Part shown: in pieces, positions 34,123 through 43,172 of the stretch
Layout of the letters: each line of letters begins with the position of its first letter
How positions within the stretch are numbered: position 1 is the stretch's first letter
NCBI GenBank assembly: GCA_012729785.1
Contig: JAAYCL010000036.1
Location: forward strand, 62,001 to 126,000
Direction of reading: 5' to 3'
Source: Chlamydiota bacterium
GTDB taxonomy: Bacteria > Auribacterota > Tritonobacteria > UBA1439
Length of the DNA stretch: 64,000 nt
Made by a program: the position numbers and the translations under genes
Notes under the pieces: generated by a model
What the model was told of the DNA's origin: nothing
What the model saw: only the letters and a program-made list of their open reading frames with translations
Database searches by the model: none

Positions 34123-35556
34123 ATGCCTGACTACGAGGCGGTCATAGGGCTCGAGGTGCACGTGCAGCTGAAGACCCGGTCCAAGGTCTTCTGCGGCTGC
34201 CCGGTCGCCTTCGGCCTGCCGCCCAACCAGGCGGTCTGCCCCGTCTGCCTCGGCCTGCCCGGCTCGCTCCCGGTGCTGAACGAGGAGGCGCTCCGGTGCG
34301 CGGTGTTGACGGGGATGATGCTGGGCTGCCGCGTCGCCCCGTTCAGCAAGTTCGACCGGAAGAACTACTTCTACCCCGACCTCCCCAAGAACTACCAGAT
34401 CTCCCAGTACGACCTCCCGCTCTGTTCCGGCGGCTTTCTCGAGATCGAGGCGCCCGGGGGCCGGCGGCGCGTCGGCATCACCCGCGTCCACCTCGAGGAG
34501 GACGCGGGGAAGCTCATCCACTCCGAAACGCCCGGCGGGGACTCGTCCGTGGACTACAACCGGGCCGGCGTCCCGCTCCTCGAGATCGTCAGCGAGCCGG
34601 AGCTCGCCTCGCCCGAGGAGGCGTGCGCGTACCTGAAGGCCCTGAAGCTCTCGCTTCAGTACCTCGGCGTCTCGGACTGCGACATGGAGAAGGGGAGCCT
34701 CCGGTGCGATGCGAATGTCTCGATCCGCCCCCGCGGCGCCTCCGCGCTCGGCGTGAAGGTCGAGGTGAAGAATATGAACTCGTTCCGGGCGGTCGGGAAG
34801 GCGCTGGCGCACGAGATCGAGCGGCAGACGCGCCTCGTCGATGCGGGCGGACAGGTCGCGCAGGAGACGCGCCTCTGGGAGGCCGACCGCGAGGAGACGC
34901 GCCCGATGCGGAGCAAGGAGGAGGCCCACGACTACCGTTACTTCCCCGATCCGGATCTCCCCCCGGTCGTCCCCGGCGAGGCGTGGCTGCGCTCCCTCGC
35001 CGCGGCGCTGCCCGAGGCCCCCCTCGCGCGGCGCGACCGGTTCGTCGCCTCGTACCGCCTCTCCGCCTACGACGCGGATCTGCTCACCTCGGAGCGCGGC
35101 CTCGCGGACTACTTCGAGGCGACGGTGGCGGCCGGGGCGGCTCCGAAGGCGGCGGCGAACTTCATGATGGGGGAGATGCTGCGGGCGCTCAAGGAGGAGG
35201 GGATCGAGGCCTCCGCGTGCCGCGCGCGCCCGGAGGGCCTTGCCGAGCTGCTCACGCTCGTCGCATCGGGGAGCATCAGCGCCGCGACCGGCAAGAAGGT
35301 CTTCGCCGAGATGCGCAGGACCGGCGAGGGGGCGAAAAGAATCGTCGCCGCCGCCAACCTCGCCCAGATCAGCGACGAGCGGGAACTCGCCCGCATCGTC
35401 GACGAGACGATCGCCGCCAACCCGAACTCCGCCCGGGATTACCGGGCCGGCAAAACACAGGCGCTCGGCTTCCTGATGGGGCAGGCGATGAAGGCGACGA
35501 AGGGGAAGGGAAACCCGCAGCGAATGCGCGCCTTGCTGAAGGAGAGACTGGGGTAG
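34123..35556 (+). CDS. gatB: Asp-tRNA(Asn)/Glu-tRNA(Gln) amidotransferase subunit B
   Basis: Predicted 477 residues, full length. GLEVHVQLKT at the start, CGC and CPVCLGLPGSLPVLN (zinc-binding Cys), DRKNYFYPDLPKNYQISQ, VHLEEDAGKL and DYNRAGVPLLEIVSEPE define the kinase/amidotransferase core. The C-terminal YqeY-like helical domain (from about residue 360) binds tRNA. It phosphorylates the mischarged acyl group and adds ammonia from GatA. It ends the gatCAB operon. No GlnRS or AsnRS gene is in view to say which tRNA is served. Confidence 0.96.
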   Translation: MPDYEAVIGLEVHVQLKTRSKVFCGCPVAFGLPPNQAVCPVCLGLPGSLPVLNEEALRCAVLTGMMLGCRVAPFSKFDRKNYFYPDLPKNYQISQYDLPLCSGGFLEIEAPGGRRRVGITRVHLEEDAGKLIHSETPGGDSSVDYNRAGVPLLEIVSEPELASPEEACAYLKALKLSLQYLGVSDCDMEKGSLRCDANVSIRPRGASALGVKVEVKNMNSFRAVGKALAHEIERQTRLVDAGGQVAQETRLWEADREETRPMRSKEEAHDYRYFPDPDLPPVVPGEAWLRSLAAALPEAPLARRDRFVASYRLSAYDADLLTSERGLADYFEATVAAGAAPKAAANFMMGEMLRALKEEGIEASACRARPEGLAELLTLVASGSISAATGKKVFAEMRRTGEGAKRIVAAANLAQISDERELARIVDETIAANPNSARDYRAGKTQALGFLMGQAMKATKGKGNPQRMRALLKERLG

Positions 35557-35674
35557 CGGCGCCCCCGCCCGGCCGGGGGGGAGCGGGAGAAACCGGCGGG
35601 AGAAACCGGATGACGAGACGGCGGTTCCGTAGTACGCTTGCAGTTAGGCGCGCGTGTCCGCGAACGATCGGCCT

Positions 35675-36565
35675 ATGAGATTCTTCTCCACGCAGATCAA
35701 GGTCAAGAAGCGCGACATCCCGGCCGGGCTCTGGATGAAGTGCAAGAGCTGCGGCGAGATGGTCACGCGCCAGGAGGTCGCGACCAACCTCCAGACCTGC
35801 CCGAAATGCGACTACCTCTACCCGCTCCCGGCGTGGCAGCGGATACGCAGCATCTTCGCCGAGGGGGAGTTCTTCGAGACGGACCCGGAGATGCGCCCCA
35901 CCGACCCGCTCCGGTTCGTCGACACCCTCCCGTACCCGAAACGCCAGGCGATCGCCGAGAAGAAGGCGGGGATCCCGGAGGCGATCGTGACCGGCGTCGG
36001 GTCCCTCGCCGGGTACGGCACCGCCTTCGCGGCGATGGACTTCCCGTACATGGGGGGGAGCATGGGCTCGGTCGTCGGCGAGAAGATCACCCGGCTGACG
36101 GAGCTCGCCCTCCGGGTTCGTCTGCCCCTGATCATTGTCTCCGCCTCGGGCGGCGCCCGGATGCAGGAGGGGGCGCTCAGTTTGATGCAGCTCGTCAAGA
36201 CCAGTGCCGCCCTCGCTCGGTTCGCCTCGGAGGGGCTCCCCTATATCTCGGTGATGACGAACCCGACCACCGGCGGGACCACCGCCTCGTTCGCCTCGCT
36301 CGGCGACATCATCATCGCGGAGCCGGGCGCCCTGATCGGGTTCGCGGGGCCGCGGGTCATCAAGCAGACGATCCAGCAGGAACTCCCCGAGGGGTTCCAG
36401 ACCGCCGAGTTTCTGATCGCGCACGGGATGGTCGACATGATCGTCGGGCGCAGGGAGCTCAAGGGGGCGCTTGCCGAGCTCCTCGGGATGTTCGGCGCGC
36501 CCTCCTTCTCGCCTGCGATGGTGCCGCCGGACGCCCGGGGCAGCGGGGCGGCCGGGGAGGGGTGA
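35675..36565 (+). CDS. accD: acetyl-CoA carboxylase carboxyltransferase subunit beta
   Basis: Predicted 296 residues, normal AccD. The N-terminal zinc ribbon CKSC...CPKC spans about residues 22-44. The carboxyltransferase crotonase core shows MDFPYMGGSMGSVVGEK, SASGGARMQEG, NPTTGGTTASFASLGD and PGALIGFAGPRVI, which bind acetyl-CoA and stabilise the enolate. It works with AccA, absent here, and with AccBC (23903-25714). The start is uncertain: ATG 35675 and GTG 35654 both lack a good ribosome site. It overlaps folC by GTGA, the accD-folC order known from E. coli. Confidence 0.94.
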   Translation: MRFFSTQIKVKKRDIPAGLWMKCKSCGEMVTRQEVATNLQTCPKCDYLYPLPAWQRIRSIFAEGEFFETDPEMRPTDPLRFVDTLPYPKRQAIAEKKAGIPEAIVTGVGSLAGYGTAFAAMDFPYMGGSMGSVVGEKITRLTELALRVRLPLIIVSASGGARMQEGALSLMQLVKTSAALARFASEGLPYISVMTNPTTGGTTASFASLGDIIIAEPGALIGFAGPRVIKQTIQQELPEGFQTAEFLIAHGMVDMIVGRRELKGALAELLGMFGAPSFSPAMVPPDARGSGAAGEG

Positions 36566-37896
36566 GCGCTTCCGCGCCCCGCCGCATGCCCGGCGCGGCG
36601 GAGGCGTACCTCGCCTCCCTCGAGCGTTTCGGGATGCGTCCCGGCCTCGAGCGCATACGGCGCCTGCTCGCCGCCTGCGGCGAGCCGCAGCGCTCCTTCC
36701 AATGCATCCACGTCGCCGGGACGAACGGGAAAGGGTCCGTCTGCGCGATGACCGAGTCGGCGCTGCGCGCCGCCGGGCTGCGGACGGGTCTCTACACCTC
36801 CCCGCACCTGTTCTCCTTCAGGGAGAGGATCTGGCGCCTCGGCGAGCCGATAGGGGGGGAGGAGGCGGACGCGCTCGCGGAGGAGCTGATCCCCGCCGCG
36901 GAGCGGATCGCGGCGGGCCCCGCGGGGCCGCCCACCTGGTTCGAGTTTATGACCGCGATGGCCTTCCTCGGATTCAGTCGCGCGAAGGTCGACTACGCCG
37001 TCGTCGAGACCGGCCTCGGCGGGCGGCTCGACGCGACGCGTCCGATCGAGGCCCCGGTCTCCGCGATCGTCTCCGTCGGCCTGGAGCACACGGAGATCCT
37101 CGGCGGCACCGTCGCGGCGATCGCCGCCGAGAAGGCGGAGATCATCGCCGAGGGGGCGTCGGTCGTCTGCGGTGAGATGGGGGACGAGGCGTTCGATCCG
37201 ATCCGGCGCCGGGCCGCGGAACGAGGCGCCGCCCTGCTCCGCGTGGGGGACGAGGTGCGCGTCTCCGTGCTCCGGGAGGGGCCGGAGGGGAGCGTCGTGG
37301 AGGTGCGCGGCCCGTGGGGGCGTTACGGCCCCCTTGCGCTCCCCCTCGCCGGGCGCCACCAGGCGGCCAACTGCGCCGTGGCGGTCGCCCTCGTCGAGGC
37401 GGTGCGGAGGCGGGGGGCGGCGGTCGCCCCGGAAACGGTCGCCCGCGGGATCGGGGCGACGCGGTGGCCGGGCCGGCTCGAGATCGTCCGCCGCCTTCCG
37501 CTGACCGTCGTCGATTGCGCGCACAATCCCGACGGCGCGCGCGCCGCCGCCGCCGCCCTCCGGCGTCTCTTCCCGGGGCTGCGGTGGGCCCTCGTGCTCG
37601 GGCTGCTCCGGGACAAGGACGCGGGGGGGGTCTGCGACGCCCTCGCCCCCCTCTCGACGGAGCTGTTCACGACCGCCGTGCCGAGCGCGCGCACCGCCGA
37701 CGCGGCGGCGCTCGCCGCGCTGTGTCGGGCCCGGACCGGCAGGCGCGCCGCCGCCGCCGCGGGCCCCGCGGAGGCGCTGAGGCGCGCGGAACGCGCGGTG
37801 TCCTCGGGCGCGGCGGACGGGGTGCTCGTCGCCGGCTCCATCTATCTGGCCGCGGAGGCGATGAAGCTGACGAAAGGCGTACGGGGAGAGACCTGA
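36562..37896 (+). CDS. folC: folylpolyglutamate synthase / dihydrofolate synthase
   Basis: Predicted 444 residues. It is a Mur-ligase-type enzyme with the P-loop HVAGTNGKGSVCAM near residue 53, TSPHLFSFRERI, ETGLGGRLDATRPI, GLEHTEILGGT and the C-terminal domain CAHNPDGARAAAAAL. It adds glutamate to folates and possibly to dihydropteroate. The GTG start overlaps the accD stop; ATG 36586 is an alternative that removes 8 residues. Confidence 0.93.
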   Translation: MSASAPRRMPGAAEAYLASLERFGMRPGLERIRRLLAACGEPQRSFQCIHVAGTNGKGSVCAMTESALRAAGLRTGLYTSPHLFSFRERIWRLGEPIGGEEADALAEELIPAAERIAAGPAGPPTWFEFMTAMAFLGFSRAKVDYAVVETGLGGRLDATRPIEAPVSAIVSVGLEHTEILGGTVAAIAAEKAEIIAEGASVVCGEMGDEAFDPIRRRAAERGAALLRVGDEVRVSVLREGPEGSVVEVRGPWGRYGPLALPLAGRHQAANCAVAVALVEAVRRRGAAVAPETVARGIGATRWPGRLEIVRRLPLTVVDCAHNPDGARAAAAALRRLFPGLRWALVLGLLRDKDAGGVCDALAPLSTELFTTAVPSARTADAAALAALCRARTGRRAAAAAGPAEALRRAERAVSSGAADGVLVAGSIYLAAEAMKLTKGVRGET

Positions 37897-37949
37897 GACG
37901 GGGGACGGCTTCTCGCGCACTTCGGCGGAGAATACGGGAGATACGGGAC

Positions 37950-39134
37950 GTGGCCGAGTCGACGCTGACGATCAGAAACGGGCGCCTGATCCGGAACGGG
38001 GTGGCGCAGGCGGACTCCGTGGTCTGCGTCCGCGGGCGTGTCGTCACCTACGCGGGCCCGCCGGGAGGGGCCCCGCCGCCGTCCGGGAGGGCGATCGACG
38101 CGGGGGGGCGGTACGTCTGCCCCGGGTTCATCGATCTCCACGTGCACGGGGCCGCCGGGTGCGACTTCCTCTCGGCCGACCCCGCCGGGGTGCGGAACAT
38201 CGCGGCGGCCCACGCCCGCCGCGGCAGCACCGCCCTCTTCGCGACGGTGCGGAGCGCCGCGCCGGAGGAGATGCGGCGGGCGGTCTCCCTCCTCGGGCAA
38301 CTGATCCGCTCGGGCGGCGCCCCGGGCGTCGTCGGCATCCACCTCGAGGGGCCCTTCATCAACCCGGCGCGCGCGGGGGTGCACCCGCTCCGCTGGCTGC
38401 GCGCGCCCGATTTGGCCGCGCTCGACGCGCTCCTCGAGGGGGCGGAAGGCTGCCCCCTGATCGTCACCCTGGCCCCGGAGCTCCCCGGGGCGATGCGGCT
38501 CGTCGAGGCCGTCGCCGCGCGCGGGGCGGTCCCCGCGGCCGGGCATTCAGATGCGACGTTCGACGAGGCGTGCGCGGCGTTCTCGGGGGGCGTCCGTCTC
38601 GTCACGCACCTGTTCAACGCGATGAGCGGGATGCACCACCGCCGGCCCGGCCTCGCCGCCGCCGCCCTCGCGGACGGGCGCGTCGCGGCGGAGCTCGTCG
38701 CCGACGGCGTCCACGTCCACCCCGAGATGGCGAAGATGGCGTTCAGGCAGAAGGGGGGAGACGGCATCGTCCTCGTCACAGACTCCATGCAGGCCCTCGA
38801 CGCGGAGGCGGAGATCTTCAGCATCGACGGGGAGGTCTTCTCGGTGCGCAACGGCGCCCCGGTGCGGGACGACGGGACGCTCTGCGGCTCCGTGCTCACG
38901 ATGGGCGGGGCGCTGCGCAACGCGGCGCGATGGACCGGGAAGCGCCCGGAGGAGATCGCGGCGCTCGCCACGACGGTCCCGGCGCGGCTCGCGGGGCTCG
39001 CGGACCGGAAGGGGGCGCTCCTGCCCGGGATGGACGCGGATATCGCGATCTTCGACGAACGGTTCGACGTGCAGGCGGCGTTCGTCGGCGGGGCGCTCGT
39101 CTACGCGGCGGCGGGATTCGAAGCGGCGCACTAG
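37950..39134 (+). CDS. nagA: N-acetylglucosamine-6-phosphate deacetylase
   Basis: Predicted 394 residues, NagA length. The amidohydrolase fold has PGFIDLHVHGAAGCDF, HLEGPFINPARAGVHP (metal Glu), AGHSDATFDEA, THLFNAMSGMHHR and VTDSMQAL with catalytic Asp. It converts GlcNAc-6-phosphate to glucosamine-6-phosphate. With glmS 13 nt downstream, the pair controls the hexosamine pool in both directions. GTG 37950 has GGGAG 9 nt upstream and gives a typical N-terminus. Confidence 0.93.
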   Translation: MAESTLTIRNGRLIRNGVAQADSVVCVRGRVVTYAGPPGGAPPPSGRAIDAGGRYVCPGFIDLHVHGAAGCDFLSADPAGVRNIAAAHARRGSTALFATVRSAAPEEMRRAVSLLGQLIRSGGAPGVVGIHLEGPFINPARAGVHPLRWLRAPDLAALDALLEGAEGCPLIVTLAPELPGAMRLVEAVAARGAVPAAGHSDATFDEACAAFSGGVRLVTHLFNAMSGMHHRRPGLAAAALADGRVAAELVADGVHVHPEMAKMAFRQKGGDGIVLVTDSMQALDAEAEIFSIDGEVFSVRNGAPVRDDGTLCGSVLTMGGALRNAARWTGKRPEEIAALATTVPARLAGLADRKGALLPGMDADIAIFDERFDVQAAFVGGALVYAAAGFEAAH

Positions 39135-39147
39135 GGGGGCGACGGCG

Positions 39148-40977
39148 ATGTGCGGCATCGTCGGCTACATCGGCGGGAGGGACGCGCAACAGATCCTCCT
39201 GAGGGGGCTCTCCCGGCTCGAGTACCGCGGGTACGACTCCGCGGGGGTGGCGATACTCGACGGCGGAACAATCAGCGTCCGCAAGAAGGAGGGCCCCCTC
39301 GCGGGCCTCGCCGCCCTGCTCGGCGCCTCGCCGCTGGCCGGCCGCGTGGGCGTGGGGCACACCCGCTGGGCGACGCACGGGGAGCCGGACACGCCCAACG
39401 CACACCCGCACACCGACTGCACCGGCCGGATCGCCCTCGTGCACAACGGCATCATCGAGAACTACGCCGCGCTGCGGAAGGCGCTGCGGGAGGAGGGGCA
39501 CCGGTTCGCCTCGGAGACCGACAGCGAGGTCCTCGTCCACCTCATCGAGAAGCGCTACGCCGGGGAGTTGCTGCCCGCCGTCCGGGAGGCGGTCGCGGAG
39601 GCGGAGGGCGCCTACGCCATCGCGGCGATCTCGGCGGACAGCCCCGGGGAGATCGTGGTCGCGCGCAAGGCCGGCCCGCTGGTGATCGGGCTCGGGGAGG
39701 GGGAACAGTTCGTCGCCTCCGACGTGCCGGCGATCCTGGAGTACACCGACCGCGTCGTCTATCTGGAGGACGGCGACCTCGCGCGCCTCACCCGAAACGG
39801 TATCGAGATCTTCGACGGCGCCCTCGCCCCGGTCTCCCGCACCCCGCACCGTGTCGAATGGACGATCGAGCAGGCGGAGAAGGGCGGCTTCGAAAAGTTC
39901 ATGCTCAAGGAGATCCACGAGCAGCCCGAGGCGCTGCGGAACACCCTCATCGGGAGGATCCTCCCCGACAAGACCGGCGTCGTCCTCGAACTCCCCCGCG
40001 TCGACGAGGAGGCCATCCGGTCTCTGACCAAGATCTTCATCATCTCCTGCGGAACCGCCTGTTACGCCGGGATGGGCGGGCGCTACCTCCTCGAGCGGTA
40101 CACCGATCTCGCCGTCGAGGTCGACTACTCGAGCGAGTTCCGTTACCGCAACCCGAGGCTCGACCGGAACACGCTCGTGGTGACGGTGAGCCAGTCCGGC
40201 GAGACCGCCGACACCCTCGCCAGCCTCAGGATGGCGAAGGAGCGGGGGTGCCGGATCGTCTCGATCGTGAACGTGATGGGGAGCAGCATCGATCGGGAGA
40301 GCGACGGGGTGCTCTACACGCGGGCGGGGCCCGAGATCGGCGTCGCCTCGACCAAGGCGTACACCGCCCAGCTCGCGGCGTTCGTCCTCCTGACCGTCCA
40401 CGCCGGGAGGATCAGGGGGCAGATGGACGGCGAGGAGGCGCGGGGGATTTTGGCCGAGCTGGAGGCGCTGCCGGAAAAGGTGGCCCGGGCGCTGCGTCTG
40501 GAGGCGCAGATCCGAGAGATCGCCGCCAACTACGCCGGGGCGAGGAGCGCGTTCTACCTCGGGCGCGGGTTCAACTACCCGACCGCCCTCGAGGGGGCCC
40601 TGAAGCTGAAGGAGATCTCCTACCTCCACGCCGAGGGGTATCCGGCGGGCGAGATGAAGCACGGGCCGATCGCCCTCATCGACCGCGAATTCCCCGTCGT
40701 CTGCATCTGCACGAAGGGGGAGAACTATGGTAAGATGCTCTCCAACATAAAGGAGGTGGAGGCGCGGGGGGGGAGGATCATCGCGCTCGCCACCGAGGGC
40801 GATGACGCCCTGGCGGAGATCGCCGAGGAGTTGATCCAGGTCCCCCCGACGCGGGAGGAGTTGTCGCCCATCGTCAACGCCGTGCCGCTGCAGCTCCTGG
40901 CCTACCATATCGCCCGCGCCCGGGGCTGCGACATCGACAAGCCGAAGAACCTGGCCAAGAGCGTCACGGTCGAGTAG
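39148..40977 (+). CDS. glmS: glutamine-fructose-6-phosphate aminotransferase (isomerising)
   Basis: Predicted 609 residues, full-length GlmS. Cys2 (MCGIVGYIGG) is the glutaminase nucleophile. GHTRWATHG and HNGIIENY define the class II amidotransferase domain. Two SIS domains follow with SCGTACYAGMGGRYLLE, SQSGETADTLASLR, STKAYTAQ and the C-terminal DKPKNLAKSVTVE tail. It makes glucosamine-6-phosphate, the source of UDP-GlcNAc for wall and glycan synthesis. No glmS ribozyme can fit the 13-nt gap to nagA. Confidence 0.97.
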   Translation: MCGIVGYIGGRDAQQILLRGLSRLEYRGYDSAGVAILDGGTISVRKKEGPLAGLAALLGASPLAGRVGVGHTRWATHGEPDTPNAHPHTDCTGRIALVHNGIIENYAALRKALREEGHRFASETDSEVLVHLIEKRYAGELLPAVREAVAEAEGAYAIAAISADSPGEIVVARKAGPLVIGLGEGEQFVASDVPAILEYTDRVVYLEDGDLARLTRNGIEIFDGALAPVSRTPHRVEWTIEQAEKGGFEKFMLKEIHEQPEALRNTLIGRILPDKTGVVLELPRVDEEAIRSLTKIFIISCGTACYAGMGGRYLLERYTDLAVEVDYSSEFRYRNPRLDRNTLVVTVSQSGETADTLASLRMAKERGCRIVSIVNVMGSSIDRESDGVLYTRAGPEIGVASTKAYTAQLAAFVLLTVHAGRIRGQMDGEEARGILAELEALPEKVARALRLEAQIREIAANYAGARSAFYLGRGFNYPTALEGALKLKEISYLHAEGYPAGEMKHGPIALIDREFPVVCICTKGENYGKMLSNIKEVEARGGRIIALATEGDDALAEIAEELIQVPPTREELSPIVNAVPLQLLAYHIARARGCDIDKPKNLAKSVTVE

Positions 40978-41005
40978 ACCGCGGCGCCCGCCCGCCGTGC
41001 GTCCC

Positions 41006-43081
41006 ATGCGCATCAGGATCCAATCGAAGATACTCGCCAGCTTCATGGCGATGGTCGCCCTGATCATCGCCCTGCTGCTCTTCACGCTCTTCTCGATCCG
41101 CATCATGGCCGACGGCACCCGCCGGCTGGTCTACGTGCAGAAGAAGTCGGGGCTCATCACCGACCTCCAGATGACGCTCGACCGGGCGGTCACGGCCCTC
41201 GGCGAGTATATGGTCTCGGGGAAGAAGTCGCGCCGGGCGACGTTCATCCAGCTGGTCCTCTTCTACACGAAGAACATCGAGGCGCTCGAGCGGTCCTCCC
41301 TCGCGGGCCCGGCGGGGAAAGGGACAGGCGACGCCCGCGAGCGCGCCGCCGTCGCCGCGCTCAAGGCCGAGATCGCCGTCATCGACCGGAACGCCCGCGA
41401 GATCCTCTCCCTCGTCGACAGGATAGAGCGGGCGCAGGGGCACCGCCTCATCCAGGATGTCGCCGCCTCGGTGAAGGACGCGCTCGAGAAGAAGGCGGAG
41501 GGGGGGGGCGGGGGCGCGCCGTCGCAGGAGCTCGCGATGCTCGGCGGGCTGCTCGGCGTCAGCACCCGCGACGCCCAGCGGCGCCTCGCGGAGCTGGAGG
41601 TGCTGAGCCGGACCATCTCGGAGTCCGAGTCGCGCCTGAAGGAGCTCTTGCTCCAGCTCGTCGAGGCGAAGGACCGGGCGCTCGAGAAGATCGCCGAGCT
41701 GCATGAGCTGGCCCAGCGGGAGGGGCTCCAGGCGATCGGGACGGCCACGCTCGCCGACCGGCGGGCGAGGAAGATCAGCCTCGTCGGCGGGGTGATCGTC
41801 CTCGCCTGCGGGCTGGTGTTGGCGCTCTACCTGTCGCGGTCGTTCTCGCGGCCGATCTCCGATCTCGACCGCGGGGCGCGTCTCATCGGCGAGGGGGACT
41901 TCGATCACCGGATGGTGTTGGACACCGGGGACGAGCTGCAGGACCTCGCCGAGCGTTTCAACACGATGGCAAAGAGACTGAAGGCGTCGTACGGCGAGCT
42001 CGAGGAGCGCGTCCGCGCACGGACGCGCGAGCTCGAGGCGTCGAACCTGCAGCTGCGCCGGCTCTTCAACGGCATCTCCGACGGCATCTCGGTCATCGAC
42101 AGGGAATTCCGGATCGTCAACGTCAACGACGGCATCGCCGCCATGGTTGGACGTAACGGCGCGGAGCTTGTCGGCGGCACCTGCCACCGCGTCTACCGGG
42201 GGAGCGACAGCCCGTGCCCGGGCTGCCCCGTCGCCGAGACCTTCAGGTGCGGGACGACCTCCTCCGGGGAGGTCCGCTGGGACGTCCCCGGCGGCAAGGC
42301 GAGGGACGTGGAGATCTTCAGCTTCCCTCTCATCGAGGAGGAGGGGGCGGTGACGCACGTCATCGAGTACGCCAAGGACGTCAGCGAGAGGAAGGCGCTC
42401 GAGCGGAAGCTGTTCCAGTCGGCCAAGCTCGCCGGGATCGGCACCCTCGCCGCGGGCGTGGCGCACGAGATCCGCAACCCGCTGGGGATCATGAAGGCCT
42501 CGGCGGACATGATCAGACGGGGCAGCAAAGAGGGGGAGCAGAACTGGGAGCTCGCCGGTTTCCTGATGGAGGAGGTCGACCGTCTGAACCGCGTCGTGAC
42601 GAGACTCCTCGACTTCGCGCGTCCCTCCGCGCCCAACAGCGCTCCGTGCGACCTCGCCGGGATCCTGGAGCGCGCGGTCGCCCTTGTCGGCCCGCAGCAC
42701 CGTCTCCAGGACGTGGAGGTGGATCGCGCCTACGCCCCGGGGATCCCGCGCGTGCGCGCCGACGGGGAGCAGCTCTGCCAGGTCTTCCTGAACCTGATCT
42801 TGAACGCCGTGCAGGCGATGTCGGGGAAGGGGCGCCTCTCCCTCTCCACCGGAACGGGGGAGGGGGAGACGGTCGTGGCGAGCGTGGGCGACAGCGGCGG
42901 CGGCATCGTTGGGAAGGACCTGGAGCAGATCTTCGACCCGTTCTTCTCGACGAAGGAGGGCGGCGCGGGCCTCGGCCTCGCCATCGTCTACCGGATCGTG
43001 GAGGCGCACAAGGGGCGGATCGAGGTGAACAGCACGCCGGGCAAGGGGACCACCTTCACGGTGACGCTGCCGGCTGCCTGA
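41006..43081 (+). CDS. membrane sensor histidine kinase with HAMP and cysteine-rich PAS
   Basis: Predicted 691 residues. Order: transmembrane helix (about 10-35), a long helical sensor region (about 36-260), second transmembrane helix (about 262-280), HAMP (SRPISDLDRGARLIGEGDF), coiled coil, PAS domain (about 345-465), HisKA with phospho-acceptor His487 in GVAHEIRNPLG, and HATPase_c with NLILNAVQAM, GDSGGGI and GLGLAIVYRIVEAHKG. The PAS domain contains CHRVYRGSDSPCPGCP and a further Cys, a Cys pattern that may sense redox or bind metal. It should phosphorylate the NtrC-type regulator at 43173. GTG 40997 is an alternative start. Confidence 0.92.
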   Translation: MRIRIQSKILASFMAMVALIIALLLFTLFSIRIMADGTRRLVYVQKKSGLITDLQMTLDRAVTALGEYMVSGKKSRRATFIQLVLFYTKNIEALERSSLAGPAGKGTGDARERAAVAALKAEIAVIDRNAREILSLVDRIERAQGHRLIQDVAASVKDALEKKAEGGGGGAPSQELAMLGGLLGVSTRDAQRRLAELEVLSRTISESESRLKELLLQLVEAKDRALEKIAELHELAQREGLQAIGTATLADRRARKISLVGGVIVLACGLVLALYLSRSFSRPISDLDRGARLIGEGDFDHRMVLDTGDELQDLAERFNTMAKRLKASYGELEERVRARTRELEASNLQLRRLFNGISDGISVIDREFRIVNVNDGIAAMVGRNGAELVGGTCHRVYRGSDSPCPGCPVAETFRCGTTSSGEVRWDVPGGKARDVEIFSFPLIEEEGAVTHVIEYAKDVSERKALERKLFQSAKLAGIGTLAAGVAHEIRNPLGIMKASADMIRRGSKEGEQNWELAGFLMEEVDRLNRVVTRLLDFARPSAPNSAPCDLAGILERAVALVGPQHRLQDVEVDRAYAPGIPRVRADGEQLCQVFLNLILNAVQAMSGKGRLSLSTGTGEGETVVASVGDSGGGIVGKDLEQIFDPFFSTKEGGAGLGLAIVYRIVEAHKGRIEVNSTPGKGTTFTVTLPAA

Positions 43082-43172
43082 GACGGGCGACAAGAGACGG
43101 GAGCCGAGGCGGTCGTCTGACGTCGGGGCAACCGGTTCCGCCGCGCAGGGCGCCGGCGGAAGAGAGGAGAGG

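Noticed and set aside
39135-39147. glmS ribozyme
   Set aside because: Only 13 nt separate nagA and glmS; the ribozyme needs well over 100 nt.
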